A DNA stretch of 64,000 bases from Pseudomonadota bacterium (lineage in GTDB: Bacteria > Pseudomonadota > Gammaproteobacteria > Steroidobacterales > SZUA-146): assembly GCA_039028935.1 (NCBI GenBank), contig JBCCHD010000001.1, positions 216,598 to 280,597 on the forward strand, given 5' to 3'. Both the position numbers and the translations under genes were made by a program. Position 1 is the first letter of the stretch, and each line of letters opens with the position of its first letter. Under the pieces are notes generated by a model that saw only the letters and a list, made by a program, of their open reading frames with translations, did no database searches and was not told where the DNA came from. Shown here piece after piece: positions 10,623-20,407 of the stretch.

Positions 10623-10674
10623 TGGCTTAGGCGCTAGCGGAGCACCGTCGTTGGGCAAACAGGTGGGTAACGCG

Positions 10675-11535
10675 TTAGTGCGTTGATTCCAGCAAATCGG
10701 CGAGCGGCATGCCCATGCGCACGGCGTTACCGGCATGCAGCGCGGGGTGCCATTCGAGCATGCCGGGGGCGGCGAGCAAAATGACGGTGGAGCCCAGATT
10801 AAATCGACCGAATTCATCCCCTTTGTCGAACGAGTGCCGCGTTTCTTTCGGATAGTCCCAGTGCGTAATGCGATTGAGCGCGCTAGGTGCCACCACGCCA
10901 TGGTGCACGGTTTCAATACTGCCGACATTGAGCGCGCCCACCAACACCATCGCATACGGACCGTGCGGCGAATCAAAGTGCGCAATTACGCGTTCGTTAC
11001 GCGCGAACACACGATCGATGTGTTCGGCCGTTTGTGCGTTGACGCTAAACAGACGCCCAGGCACATAGGTCATCGCGCGTAGCGTGCCGGCGATGGGCAT
11101 GTGAATACGATGGTAGTTGTTAGGCGCTAAATACAACGTCGCAAATTGGCCTGTGCGGTAACGCTCGGCACGCGTCTCGTCGCCAATCAGCGCGGCAGCG
11201 GAATAGTATTTGCCTTTCGCTTGTAACATCACATCATCGTTGATCGCGCCAAGCTGGCTAATCGCGCCATCGACTGGGCACGCGAAGCCGTGTGCACGCT
11301 CATCAATGGGGCGGGCGTCGGGTTTGAGCGCACGGGTAAAAAACGCATTGAAGCTTTCGAACGACTCTGGATTATCGATCTCATAATCGTCGAGCTCAAT
11401 TGAGTAGTGGCGCATCACTCGCTGGATCAACAGGTTTTTCAATGGGCGCCAACGACTGTTGGCCGCCAGCCCAACGGCACGCGAGATCAGATGCTGCGGG
11501 AGGTACGGCTGAATGAACGGAAAGAACGGTTTCAT
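10675..11535 (-). CDS. psd: Phosphatidylserine decarboxylase
   Basis: 286-residue proenzyme that makes phosphatidylethanolamine from phosphatidylserine at the inner membrane. The self-cleavage motif LGST (FNLGSTVILLA) near the C-terminus provides the pyruvoyl serine. The autoproteolytic Asp (FACPVDGAIS) and His (YHRIHMPIAG) are also visible. ATG 11535 is preferred, with GAGG seven bases upstream and eight bases after the stop of the upstream gene; a frame extends to 11583 but would overlap that gene. It is the last gene of a three-gene minus-strand unit with two copper chaperone genes. Confidence 0.95.
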   Translation of the reverse strand: MKPFFPFIQPYLPQHLISRAVGLAANSRWRPLKNLLIQRVMRHYSIELDDYEIDNPESFESFNAFFTRALKPDARPIDERAHGFACPVDGAISQLGAINDDVMLQAKGKYYSAAALIGDETRAERYRTGQFATLYLAPNNYHRIHMPIAGTLRAMTYVPGRLFSVNAQTAEHIDRVFARNERVIAHFDSPHGPYAMVLVGALNVGSIETVHHGVVAPSALNRITHWDYPKETRHSFDKGDEFGRFNLGSTVILLAAPGMLEWHPALHAGNAVRMGMPLADLLESTH

Positions 11536-11542
11536 ATTGGCC

Positions 11543-11968
11543 TCAACGACGCTCCACAGGGAAGGTTTGCGTAATGCGTTCACCGGAATCGAGATAAAAC
11601 GTCATTTCGACGTCAGAGCCCTCTGGCGTTGGAGCCAGTCGCTGCATCAGCATCAGATGATAGCCACCGGGTTCCAATGTCAATGTGTCACCGGCCTTTA
11701 ACGTGGCGTCCACCTCGCGCATCGTGGCGCGCCCATCCACCTCTTCGGTAATGTGCAACGACACGTCGCCAAACTGCGGGCTGCTGAAGCGACTGAATCT
11801 CAGTGTTTCGCCGCTCGTGTTGATCAAACGACCATAAGCGGCGGTCATCCCCGAACTCGGGGGTGTTGCCCGAACCCAGCCCTCGTCAATAACAAGTGGC
11901 GTGTCTGAGGGCCCGGAGCAGGCGATCAGCAAGGTGAGCGCGACGCCAACACAATAGTGTTTAAACAT
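11543..11968 (-). CDS. PCu(A)C-type periplasmic copper chaperone lipoprotein
   Basis: 141 residues. The N-terminus ends in a lipobox (LLIAC, Cys17), so it is a predicted lipoprotein. The rest matches the PCu(A)C (DUF461) family, with GWVRATPPSSGMTAAY and His/Met ligands spread over HITEEVDGRATMREV and PGGYHLMLM, the typical Cu(I) site. Family members deliver copper to the CuA centre of cytochrome oxidase together with SCO proteins. A SCO gene lies directly upstream, making the pairing convincing. Confidence 0.9.
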   Translation of the reverse strand: MFKHYCVGVALTLLIACSGPSDTPLVIDEGWVRATPPSSGMTAAYGRLINTSGETLRFSRFSSPQFGDVSLHITEEVDGRATMREVDATLKAGDTLTLEPGGYHLMLMQRLAPTPEGSDVEMTFYLDSGERITQTFPVERR

Positions 11969-11988
11969 GGTGAACCTATTCCTGACGG

Positions 11989-12606
11989 TTATCGTTCGGC
12001 GATGGCCAGCAGATCATTGGCGAGCACATCCGGTACATGGGGGGATGACGAAATGGCCTGCAGGGCGCCTTCGGGATTAATCACAAAGAGTGCCGATGTG
12101 TGATCGACTGTGTACGCCTGCTCGCCGGTCGGTACTCGGCGGTAAGCGACGCCCATATCGGCGGCGAGAGACTGAATTTGCGCGGTTGTGCCGGTGACGC
12201 CCAGAAAGTCGGGATCAAAGAACGGCACGTACTGTTCGAGCACCTCGGGTCGATCGCGTTCGGGATCGACACTGATCATGATCACTTCAAAGGTGCGGTC
12301 TGGATCGAGCGTACGCATGCGCTCGCGTGCTTTGGCCAACACGCTCATTGTCGTCGGACACACATCGGGGCAATGCGTGAATCCGAAAAACAGCACGGTC
12401 CAGGCTCGTTCAAGACGCGCGTTATCAAATGGCTCGTTGCGATGGTCGATCAGATCCAGCGTCGGAAGCGCGCGCGGAAAATCGAGTACGGTGGCGTTTT
12501 GCACGACGTATCGTGGCTGTTGCTGCCAATGCGCGAGCCACGCGCCGCCGCCAATGGCGAGCAGGCTCACTAAGGCGAGCAGTGTCTTGTTGGTCAACAG
12601 ATTCAT
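11989..12606 (-). CDS. SCO1/SenC-type copper chaperone and thiol oxidoreductase
   Basis: 205 residues. One N-terminal membrane anchor (TLLALVSLLAIGGGAWLAHW) is followed by a thioredoxin-like fold with CPDVCPTT (the CxxxC copper-binding pair) and the distal His in VDHTSALF. SCO proteins mature the CuA site of cytochrome c oxidase. ATG 12606 gives the membrane anchor directly at the N-terminus; the open frame extends 23 codons further. It is the first gene of sco-PCuAC-psd and is divergent from prmB, with about 100 bases between starts that should hold both promoters. Confidence 0.92.
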   Translation of the reverse strand: MNLLTNKTLLALVSLLAIGGGAWLAHWQQQPRYVVQNATVLDFPRALPTLDLIDHRNEPFDNARLERAWTVLFFGFTHCPDVCPTTMSVLAKARERMRTLDPDRTFEVIMISVDPERDRPEVLEQYVPFFDPDFLGVTGTTAQIQSLAADMGVAYRRVPTGEQAYTVDHTSALFVINPEGALQAISSSPHVPDVLANDLLAIAER

Positions 12607-12708
12607 ATCGAGCGTAATCGGGACAGAAAGTGCGATTGGCAGCGGCCCAAAGCCGGGGCGCAGACGGCATAACATTGATGGTCGAGGTCAGTTATTATCC
12701 CCGTCCTG

Positions 12709-13668
12709 ATGGCGAATGAGAAGACCCGCGAGGAGCTGGCGATGGGCGAAGACGCTCAACTTGATCGAGAGGCGCTCGAACACCTTCACACGGTGGGCGA
12801 CTGGGTGCGTTGGGGGTCCAGCCAGTTTGGGGCGCGCGAGGTGTTTTTCGGACATGGTACCGACAATCCGGCCGACGAGGCGCGAGCGCTGGTGTTTGCC
12901 GCGCTCGCATTGGATCACGCGGTGCCCGACTATTTTAACGCAACGCGACTCACGCCCACCGAGCGTCGCCGTATCTTCGACCTGTTTGAGCGTCGACTGC
13001 TCGAACGTGTGCCGGTACCGTATCTGACGGGTGAGGCGTGGTTCGCCGGTTTGCGGTTTGCGGTGGACGAGCGGGTACTGATTCCGCGCTCGCCGATCGC
13101 GGAGCTGATTCAACATGGTTTTGAGCCTTGGCTGCCTTGGCCGGAGCCGCGCAGCGTGCTGGATTTGTGCACCGGCAGTGGCTGCATCGCGATCGCGTGT
13201 GCCTACGCCTTTCCTGATGCGACGATTGTGGCCAGTGATATCGATCGAGATGCGCTTGAGGTCGCCACGGAGAACGTGGCGCGTCACGGGCTCGAACATC
13301 AGGTGACAGTGCTACACTCGGATCTGTTTGAATCGTTGCGCGATCAGCGTTTCGATTTAATTGTGAGCAATCCGCCGTATGTGCCGGATTCGTCGATGGC
13401 GCAGCTGCCACGCGAGTATCAACATGAGCCGGCTCAGGCACTGAGAGCTGACGAGAATGGTTTAGCGCTGGTGCTGGATATTGTTTACGGTGCCGCCGAC
13501 AGGCTGACGGATGACGGGGTGTTAGTGGTCGAGGTCGGTGAGAGCCGCGACGCGGCGGCAGAGGCCATGCATTATTTGGCATTGAATTGGGTTGAGTTCG
13601 AGCAGGGCGGTGACGGTGTGTTTGTGCTGTCGGCTGATGATCTGACTCAACTCCCGCCCCGATCATGA
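12709..13668 (+). CDS. prmB: Ribosomal protein L3 N5-glutamine methyltransferase
   Basis: 319 residues. HemK-family SAM-dependent methyltransferase with VLDLCTGSGCIAIA (SAM motif I) and NPPYVPDSSM (the NPPY motif that binds the target glutamine). PrmB methylates ribosomal protein L3; PrmC would be the alternative. The N-terminal helical domain (VGDWVRWGSSQFGAREVFFG) and the position just before aroC, as in E. coli, favour PrmB. ATG 12709 is used; ATG 12742 is an alternative closer to the conserved domain. Confidence 0.93.
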   Translation: MANEKTREELAMGEDAQLDREALEHLHTVGDWVRWGSSQFGAREVFFGHGTDNPADEARALVFAALALDHAVPDYFNATRLTPTERRRIFDLFERRLLERVPVPYLTGEAWFAGLRFAVDERVLIPRSPIAELIQHGFEPWLPWPEPRSVLDLCTGSGCIAIACAYAFPDATIVASDIDRDALEVATENVARHGLEHQVTVLHSDLFESLRDQRFDLIVSNPPYVPDSSMAQLPREYQHEPAQALRADENGLALVLDIVYGAADRLTDDGVLVVEVGESRDAAAEAMHYLALNWVEFEQGGDGVFVLSADDLTQLPPRS

Positions 13669-13713
13669 CGCGTCCTATGGCGCACGACCGCAACTCAACG
13701 ACAGGATAAGCAC

Positions 13714-14799
13714 GTGTCAGGCAGTACGTTTGGAAAACTATTTAGTGTCAGTGGGTTCGGTGAAAGCCACGGTGCGGCGGTGGGGATGACTGTCGATGGC
13801 TGCCCCCCCGGACTGGAGCTGACTGAAGCGGATTTGATGGACGATATCGAGCGGCGTCGGACGGGCCAAAGTCGGCACACAAGTCAGCGTCGCGAGCCAG
13901 ATCAGGTGCGTATTTTGTCGGGCGTGTTTGAAGGGCGAACAACGGGCGCGCCGATCGGGTTGCTCGTCGACAACATGGATCAGCGACCAAAAGACTACAC
14001 GAAAATCAAAGATCAGTTTCGACCTGGGCATGCGGATTACACCTACCACATGAAGTACGGCTTTCGCGATTATCGCGGTGGTGGTCGGTCGTCGGCGCGC
14101 GAAACCGTCATGCGTGTGGCGGCGGGTGGTATTGCGAAAAAGTACCTCTCCGACAAGCTGGGTGTGCACATTTACGGTTACGTGCGGCAGCTTGGTGAGT
14201 TGCGATTTGATGTGGTCGACGCGGCCAGCGCCTACGACAATCCGTTTTTTTGTCCCGACCCTTCTCGAATAGATGAGTGCGAGCGCTACATGGACAGCGT
14301 TCGTAAATCCGGCGACTCGGTGGGAGCCCGACTGGATGTGATTGCGTCCGGTGTACCGGTGGGATTGGGTGAGCCGATTTTCGACAAGCTGGACGCCGAT
14401 ATCGCGCACGCCATGATGAGCATCAATGCGGTCAAAGGCGTTGAGATCGGCGCCGGTTTTGCGTCGGTAGAGCAAAAAGGCACCGAGCATCGTGATGAAA
14501 TCACGCCGGATGGATTCCGCAGCAATCACGCCGGCGGCACACTGGGCGGCATTAGCTCGGGTCAAGATATTGTGGTTAGCACAGCGTACAAACCCACGTC
14601 GAGCTTGCGACTCGCCTGCGATACCGTCGACATCAATGGTGAGCCGGTTGAAGTGGTGACGCATGGTCGCCACGATCCCTGTGTGGGTTTGCGTGCCACA
14701 CCGATCAATGAGGCGATGCTGGCGATTGTGCTGATGGATCACTACCTTCGACATCGTGCGCAAAATGCGGATGTCACCACGTCGCTGTCGCCTATCTAG
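13714..14799 (+). CDS. aroC: Chorismate synthase
   Basis: 361 residues. Last enzyme of the shikimate pathway, converting EPSP to chorismate with reduced FMN. Family signatures [41 protein letters not shown] and [15 protein letters not shown] are all present. The start is GTG 13714, with AGGATAAGCAC just upstream. It follows prmB by 45 bases and precedes asd by 68 bases. Confidence 0.97.
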   Translation: MSGSTFGKLFSVSGFGESHGAAVGMTVDGCPPGLELTEADLMDDIERRRTGQSRHTSQRREPDQVRILSGVFEGRTTGAPIGLLVDNMDQRPKDYTKIKDQFRPGHADYTYHMKYGFRDYRGGGRSSARETVMRVAAGGIAKKYLSDKLGVHIYGYVRQLGELRFDVVDAASAYDNPFFCPDPSRIDECERYMDSVRKSGDSVGARLDVIASGVPVGLGEPIFDKLDADIAHAMMSINAVKGVEIGAGFASVEQKGTEHRDEITPDGFRSNHAGGTLGGISSGQDIVVSTAYKPTSSLRLACDTVDINGEPVEVVTHGRHDPCVGLRATPINEAMLAIVLMDHYLRHRAQNADVTTSLSPI

Positions 14800-14867
14800 C
14801 CGCGAGCAACGCGACAACATAAGATTGCATTGAATCCGATTAATACAAACGAGTACTGAGGTAAATC

Positions 14868-15890
14868 GTGTCCCGAACTTTTGACGTCGCCGTAGTAGGC
14901 GCCACGGGTCTGGTGGGTGAGACCTTACTGAACATTCTCGAGCAGCGTCAGTTTCCGGTGGGTAATTTATATCCGCTGGCGAGTGCGCGTTCGGCGGGCA
15001 AGACCCTTCGCTTCAATGGCAAGAGTGTGCGCGTCCAGGATTTGGCCGAATTCGATTTTTCGACGGCCGAGGTCGGATTGTTCTCGGCGGGCGGGTCAAT
15101 TTCCGCCGAATTCGCACCGAAAGCCGCGGAAGCGGGTTGTGTGGTCGTCGACAACACCTCGCACTTTCGCAATGACGACGACATCCCCCTGGTGATCACT
15201 GAGGTCAATCCCGAGGACATTGGTCTGTATAAGTCGCGCGGCATCATTGCTAATCCCAATTGCTCAACCATGCAGATGTTGGTGGCGATTAAACCGCTTC
15301 ACGACGCGGCGCGTGTGAAGCACATTCAGGTCGCCACGTATCAATCGGTCTCAGGCGCGGGCAAATCCGGCACGGAGATGCTGGCCCGCCAGACCGCGTT
15401 ATTGTTAAATGGAAAACCACTGGATTTGGCACCGGATGAGCCACGGATTGCCTTTAATGCGTGGCCACATATCGACCGTTTTCAGGATAATGGCTACACC
15501 CGGGAAGAAATGAAAATGGTATGGGAGTCACAGAAAATCCTGCATGACCCCGATATTCTGGTAAACCCGACGGCCGTACGGATACCCGTATTCTTCGGTC
15601 ACTCGGAAGCGGTAACTATTGAAACAGAAAGGGATTTATCGGTCGAAGAGGCCACGTCGCTGCTCTCGGAAGCGCCCGGCGTGAGCGTGATGGACAGTCA
15701 CGAATTCGGTGGCTATCCAACACCTGCACTCGAGGGTGCCGACACCGATCCTGTGTTTGTGGGTCGGATTCGACGCGATATTTCGAGGCCTCGCAGCCTC
15801 AATTTTTGGGTCGTGGCCGACAACGTAAGAAAAGGTGCGGCATTGAACACCGTTCAAATTGCCGAAATATTGGTAAAACATCACTTGTAA
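14868..15890 (+). CDS. asd: Aspartate-semialdehyde dehydrogenase
   Basis: 340 residues. NADPH-dependent reduction of aspartyl phosphate, a branch point to lysine, methionine, threonine and diaminopimelate. NADP-binding GATGLVGETLL is at the N-terminus, the catalytic Cys is in NPNCSTMQM, and substrate-binding parts are QSVSGAGKSG and VFFGHSEAV. Starts with GTG 14868 behind ACTGAGGTAAATC. The length and the gene order asd-fimV-truA are as in Pseudomonas-type genomes. Confidence 0.96.
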   Translation: MSRTFDVAVVGATGLVGETLLNILEQRQFPVGNLYPLASARSAGKTLRFNGKSVRVQDLAEFDFSTAEVGLFSAGGSISAEFAPKAAEAGCVVVDNTSHFRNDDDIPLVITEVNPEDIGLYKSRGIIANPNCSTMQMLVAIKPLHDAARVKHIQVATYQSVSGAGKSGTEMLARQTALLLNGKPLDLAPDEPRIAFNAWPHIDRFQDNGYTREEMKMVWESQKILHDPDILVNPTAVRIPVFFGHSEAVTIETERDLSVEEATSLLSEAPGVSVMDSHEFGGYPTPALEGADTDPVFVGRIRRDISRPRSLNFWVVADNVRKGAALNTVQIAEILVKHHL

Positions 15891-16008
15891 GCTATAGTTA
15901 GGCGATTTTACTAATAAGACGCTTGAGGTTCCGGCTGGATCTGTGCGGCCAATGGTGGGCCCACATGGGGTGAACCCGGCATAACGAAAGTAGGACTAAG
16001 GCATCCGT

Positions 16009-19000
16009 ATGTTACGTAAGATTTTGCTCGTTGGATTAGGATTATCAGCTCACGCCAGCGCGCTGGCACTTGGACTCGGTGAAATCCAGCTCGATTCGGC
16101 ACTTAACCAGCCACTCGTAGCCGAAATTCCAATCAACGTGGCCTCGCGCGATGAGCTTCGTGGGTTTGAAGCCCGTGTCGCGCTCAATGACACCTTCGCC
16201 CGTTACGGCCTGGACCGCCCGGTCTTTTTGAATTCGCTGCGTTTTCGAGTGACCAACAACGCGGCGGGGCAGCCGGTATTGGCCGTCACCTCCACGCGAC
16301 CGATCGCCGAACCGTTTGTCACCTTCTTACTTGAAGCGACGTGGGACAGCGGGCGGCTGCTGCGCGAATACACCGTGCTACTCGACCCGCCGGTGTTTAG
16401 CGAGGAATCCGTTGCAGCGCCGGTGAACACGGCACAAAGCGTGACGTCACTGCCGTCCAACGGTGGTCGCATCACGAGCGCACCTGCTCCGTCTCCTTTG
16501 CCGGCACCGGCGCCCGTTTATCGTCAGCCGGCGATCACAGGCCAAACCTATGGGCCGGTGCAGCGCAATCAAAATTTGTGGAACATTTCCAAAAGCGTTC
16601 AGCTGGACGGCGTGACGATCAATCAAATGATGGTGGCGATTTATCGAGCCAACCCGCAGGCCTTTTTGGGCAATATCAACTTGCTTAAGGAAGGCTCAAC
16701 ACTGCAAATTCCCGACGCCGCTTCTGTTCGAAACTTGCTGCGTAGCGATGCCAACAGCGTTGTTGTGGCTCACAATGCGGACTGGCAAAGCGGTCGTGTT
16801 TCGGGCGGTGGAAACCGAGTAGCGGCCTCGTCGTCCGATAGCGGCACCCGTAATACCCGACTCAAGCTGGTCGCACCGGAGGGCAGCGAAGCCGGGGCGG
16901 GAAGCGGATCTGACGCACTCGACGCAACGCGCGAGTTACTCAATGAAGAGCAGGCTGAGAACGCTCGCCTCTCCGATGAGCTGGACAGCGTGCGCGATGA
17001 GCTGGCCGACGCCCAGCGCATGATCAGTCTAAAGAACTCTGAGCTGGCGGAACTGCAACAATCACTCGGCCAGACTGCCGACAGCACCTCGACAGATGCA
17101 GTGAGCGACAGCGCGGGCGCCGAACCGGTGGCCGCGGTTGACGCACCCGATGACGCCGAGTCTTCCGTCGATGCCGGGCCGGCGACGGATGAGGTCGACG
17201 AAACGACGGCAGCGGTGTCCGATCCGACGCGTCTGCTTGACGAACCGAAACCGGCTGCCAAGCCGCCTGTTGTGGTCGACACGCCGTCGGACGAGCCATC
17301 GCTCATGTCATCAATCATGGGCGTCTTGACCAACTGGCTGTTCCTGATTCCACTGGCTTTGCTGGGTATTCTCGGCACGCTTTATGTGATGTTCCGTAAT
17401 CGCGGCGAAGAGACGGTCGAACCTTGGGATGCGATTGAAGCGGACGATGACGATGCCAACCTTGACCTGGACGCGTCGCTCGACAAGATAGCGCAGCAGA
17501 CCATGGCCAAGGACACCGCAAACATCAGCGCGCGTGAGGTGGAGTACTTCGAAGACACGGGTACCTTCAAGCCGATCGACTTTGACAGCAGCGACACCGG
17601 TCAGGTGCCCGCGCTCTCCGCCGATGACGCAGCGCCGTTTGAGGACACGCTTGCAGGCGAAACGGGCGTTAAGCTCGATCAGACCGATGCCTTGTCGGAA
17701 GCCGATTTTCACATGGCGTATGGTCTGTATGACCAGGCTGCCGAGTTGGTGGGTAAGGCCGCCGAGCAGGAGCCTGAGCGCGTCGATCTCAAGATGAAGT
17801 TGCTTGAGATCTTCTTTGTGTGGGGCAATAAAGACGAGTTCCAATCACACGCCGCCGCAGCGAAAGACATGCTTTCTGCGCACGCTGGTGAATGGGAAAA
17901 AATCATGATCATGGGTAAGCAAATTTGCCCAGGTGAGGAATTGTTTGCGGGTGAAGCAAGCGGCGACGCCATGGCGGACGATGTCGATTTGCAGCTCATG
18001 ACGGCGTCCACCGACGTGGCTGGCATCGATTTTGAAACCGACGATTTTGGCGGCGAAGACGTGTTCGCCGAGCAGCCCGAAGACGCGGTTGATCTGGATC
18101 TCGGCGAGGCCCTCGTGGCGGCAGACGATGCCCCGACTGCGGCCGGTGCCGATTCAAACGCGCTTGATTTTAGTTTTGATGAAGAAGGCATCAGCGACGA
18201 TTCGCCTACCGAAACTCAAGAGCGTGTGCGCGCGCAAATCGAAGAAAAACTGGCCGAGACAGTCGGAGAAGACACCGAAGAAATGGATCTGGATGAGTTG
18301 GGCATCGACCTCGATTTCGGGGACGTGACGTCGGTCAGTGAAGGCACGTCTGGCGAATTCGCGGTACATGATGTGCGCGCCAATGAGCAGGAAGCGGAGA
18401 ACGACGAAGACTTTGACGAATTGTTTGATGGTCTTGGCGACGAAGACGATGCGCCCAGTTCAATGATCGACGCCAACATGATTGGCGAAGAACAAACCCA
18501 CGATAAATTACTCGACACTTCCGAACTCAAAGTGGAGATGGAGGAGTTACTCAAAGCGGATACGTCTGGACTGATGGACAATGACGAAACGGCTCGCGGT
18601 GTTGAAGCCCTCAGCGATGAGGACGCGCCATTTGAAGCGACGGGATCGTTCTCGGCAGAAATTCGTTCACTGGCCAGTGATGAACTCGAGATCGGTGAAG
18701 AGCTGGCTGCAACGTCCGGCAGCGTCGATTTTGGATTCGGCGACGCCGATGATGACGATGACGATGAGACGGTGCTGCAAGAAGGGTTGTCACCGGACGC
18801 GTTTGAGACCCCGGTCGAGGCCGACTCGGATGAAGAAACGGTCATCGCATCAACACTGGTATCGGACGAAGGTCTCGACTTATCGGAACCATTTGGCGAT
18901 CCATCGCAAGACACCACGGCCATGCCCGTAATCGATGAGACTATTCTGCTTGATGGTGATGTGGAACTCGAGGTTGAAGGGGAGCAGAGCGCCGGCGACG

Positions 19001-19383
19001 CCGACGCCGAAACCTTCCACGGTGTGTTTGGCGATGACAATGACGGCACGCAGGCAATGCCCGCCATGGATGATTTTTCCGAAGACGTTTTCCCGAGTCC
19101 GGAGGGTCGAACGCAGGAGATGCGTGCGATGGATTTGGATGTCGGTGAGACCGTTGACGATTCGGGTGACAACACTACGATGCGTGTCGCTACTTCTAAC
19201 CTCGCGCTACCGGAGAACGCCGACTTGGCGGTGAATGAGGTGGGCACGAAGCTGGATCTGGCGCGAGCCTATCTGGATATGGGCGATCCTGACGGGGCGC
19301 GCGGCATTCTCGAAGAGGTGATTCAGGAAGGCAACGATAATCAGCAAGCGGACGCACAAGCACTGCTTGACGGGTTGAGCTGA
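16009..19383 (+). CDS. fimV: FimV, polar hub and peptidoglycan-binding protein
   Basis: 1124 residues. A signal peptide (to about SALA, residue 20) and the FimV N-terminal domain (GLGEIQLDSALNQPLVAEI) come first. A LysM-like stretch (ANPQAFLGNINLLKEGSTLQ), a coiled coil (about residues 305-355) and one membrane span (about 435-460, WLFLIPLALLGILGTLYVMF) follow. A very acidic cytoplasmic tail of some 650 residues ends in the conserved TPR-like FimV C-terminal domain (KLDLARAYLDMGDPDGARGI). FimV organises the cell pole and promotes type IV pilus function and cAMP signalling in Pseudomonas. Near-repeats of the form TxAMPxxD occur in the tail. A terminator follows. Confidence 0.93.
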   Translation: MLRKILLVGLGLSAHASALALGLGEIQLDSALNQPLVAEIPINVASRDELRGFEARVALNDTFARYGLDRPVFLNSLRFRVTNNAAGQPVLAVTSTRPIAEPFVTFLLEATWDSGRLLREYTVLLDPPVFSEESVAAPVNTAQSVTSLPSNGGRITSAPAPSPLPAPAPVYRQPAITGQTYGPVQRNQNLWNISKSVQLDGVTINQMMVAIYRANPQAFLGNINLLKEGSTLQIPDAASVRNLLRSDANSVVVAHNADWQSGRVSGGGNRVAASSSDSGTRNTRLKLVAPEGSEAGAGSGSDALDATRELLNEEQAENARLSDELDSVRDELADAQRMISLKNSELAELQQSLGQTADSTSTDAVSDSAGAEPVAAVDAPDDAESSVDAGPATDEVDETTAAVSDPTRLLDEPKPAAKPPVVVDTPSDEPSLMSSIMGVLTNWLFLIPLALLGILGTLYVMFRNRGEETVEPWDAIEADDDDANLDLDASLDKIAQQTMAKDTANISAREVEYFEDTGTFKPIDFDSSDTGQVPALSADDAAPFEDTLAGETGVKLDQTDALSEADFHMAYGLYDQAAELVGKAAEQEPERVDLKMKLLEIFFVWGNKDEFQSHAAAAKDMLSAHAGEWEKIMIMGKQICPGEELFAGEASGDAMADDVDLQLMTASTDVAGIDFETDDFGGEDVFAEQPEDAVDLDLGEALVAADDAPTAAGADSNALDFSFDEEGISDDSPTETQERVRAQIEEKLAETVGEDTEEMDLDELGIDLDFGDVTSVSEGTSGEFAVHDVRANEQEAENDEDFDELFDGLGDEDDAPSSMIDANMIGEEQTHDKLLDTSELKVEMEELLKADTSGLMDNDETARGVEALSDEDAPFEATGSFSAEIRSLASDELEIGEELAATSGSVDFGFGDADDDDDDETVLQEGLSPDAFETPVEADSDEETVIASTLVSDEGLDLSEPFGDPSQDTTAMPVIDETILLDGDVELEVEGEQSAGDADAETFHGVFGDDNDGTQAMPAMDDFSEDVFPSPEGRTQEMRAMDLDVGETVDDSGDNTTMRVATSNLALPENADLAVNEVGTKLDLARAYLDMGDPDGARGILEEVIQEGNDNQQADAQALLDGLS

Positions 19384-19410
19384 TCCTGACAGTCAACGAT
19401 CACGTGACGA

Positions 19411-19439
19411 AAGGCTCGAACGCAGTTCGGGCCTTTTTT
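19411..19439 (+). terminator. Rho-independent terminator after fimV
   Basis: Arms AAGGCTCGAA and TTCGGGCCTT pair over ten positions (one G-U) around the loop CGCAG and run into a T tract. It separates fimV from truA. Confidence 0.85.
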
Positions 19440-19511
19440 CGTTTTAGCGAGCGAACTATCGATCAAATAATGGCGGTTCCATCAGTGAGCGTCCTGCCTT
19501 AGACTGGCCCC

Positions 19512-20303
19512 ATGCGATGGGCGATCGGGATTGAATATGACGGCACGCGGTATAGCGGCTGGCAAACGCAGCCCGACGGACAAACCGTGCAGGATGCGTT
19601 ACAGCGTGCGTTGAGTCGAGTCGCGGACCATTCCGTTGTGACGCAATGTGCAGGCCGGACCGACGCGGGCGTACACGCCATCGCGCAGGTCGCGCACTTC
19701 GATTCCCACGCATCGCGCACAAACAGGCAATGGTTGCTAGGGATCAACACGAATCTGCCAAAAGACGTCAACGTGTCATGGATTAAGCCCGTTGACGAGA
19801 CATTCCACGCCCGATTCAGTGCCAAAGCCAGGCGTTATCGATATGTGATTCTCAATCGCGAACACCGCAGTGCGTTATTGCGCCATCGTGTCCATTTTGA
19901 GCCGCGTGCGATTGATGTCGAGCGCATGCACGATTCGGCACAAGTGTTGTTGGGTGAGCATGATTTCGCCGCGTTTCGGGCCAGTGGCTGTCAGGCGCGA
20001 TCCCCCGTGCGCGTTGTCCACCACATCGCCGTGAGTCGGTATGATGATCTCGTGGCGATTGACATTGAAGCCAATGCATTCTTACAAAACATGGTGCGCA
20101 TCGTGACGGGTGCGCTGTTGCGTATTGGCCGTTTGGAGGCGGACACCCCTTGGTTGCAGCGCGTGCTCGAGTCGCGCGACCGACGACATTTAGGCCCCAC
20201 CGCACCCGCAGATGGTCTCTACCTTACGGGTGTGGACTACCCGGCGCAGTATGGGTTGCCCGTCGTGCAACGCGGCGGCGGTGCCTTACCGTTCGCGACA
20301 TGA
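19512..20303 (+). CDS. truA: tRNA pseudouridine(38-40) synthase
   Basis: 263 residues. It isomerises uridines 38-40 in the anticodon arm of tRNAs. The catalytic Asp51 is in CAGRTDAGVHA, and IEYDGTRYSGWQ is the usual N-terminus. ATG 19512 has no strong ribosome-binding site but matches the family start. In Pseudomonas trpF lies between truA and accD; here only about 100 bases separate them. Confidence 0.96.
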   Translation: MRWAIGIEYDGTRYSGWQTQPDGQTVQDALQRALSRVADHSVVTQCAGRTDAGVHAIAQVAHFDSHASRTNRQWLLGINTNLPKDVNVSWIKPVDETFHARFSAKARRYRYVILNREHRSALLRHRVHFEPRAIDVERMHDSAQVLLGEHDFAAFRASGCQARSPVRVVHHIAVSRYDDLVAIDIEANAFLQNMVRIVTGALLRIGRLEADTPWLQRVLESRDRRHLGPTAPADGLYLTGVDYPAQYGLPVVQRGGGALPFAT

Positions 20304-20321
20304 GGCGCGCTGATTGCGCGG

Positions 20322-20350
20322 TTATCGTGTGCGATCAAATGGTTTATGAT
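20322..20350 (+). promoter_or_regulatory. Candidate sigma70 promoter for accD
   Basis: TTATCG, a 17-base spacer and TATGAT end 58 bases before accD. The -10 is good (5/6) but the -35 is weak, so this is only a candidate. Confidence 0.3.
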
Positions 20351-20407
20351 GGCGGCATTCGGGGGTACGCGGTGCGATCCGCCGGGCCGTAGACAAGAGG
20401 CACAGTT

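Noticed and set aside
13738..14820. Long open frame antisense to aroC (360 codons)
   Set aside because: Fully covered by a certain chorismate synthase gene; the product is His/Arg-rich with no recognisable domain, as expected from an antisense frame in GC-rich DNA.
18216..19247. Long Ser-rich open frame antisense to fimV (343 codons)
   Set aside because: It is the complement of the Asp/Glu-rich FimV tail, which automatically gives Ser/Val-rich antisense frames.
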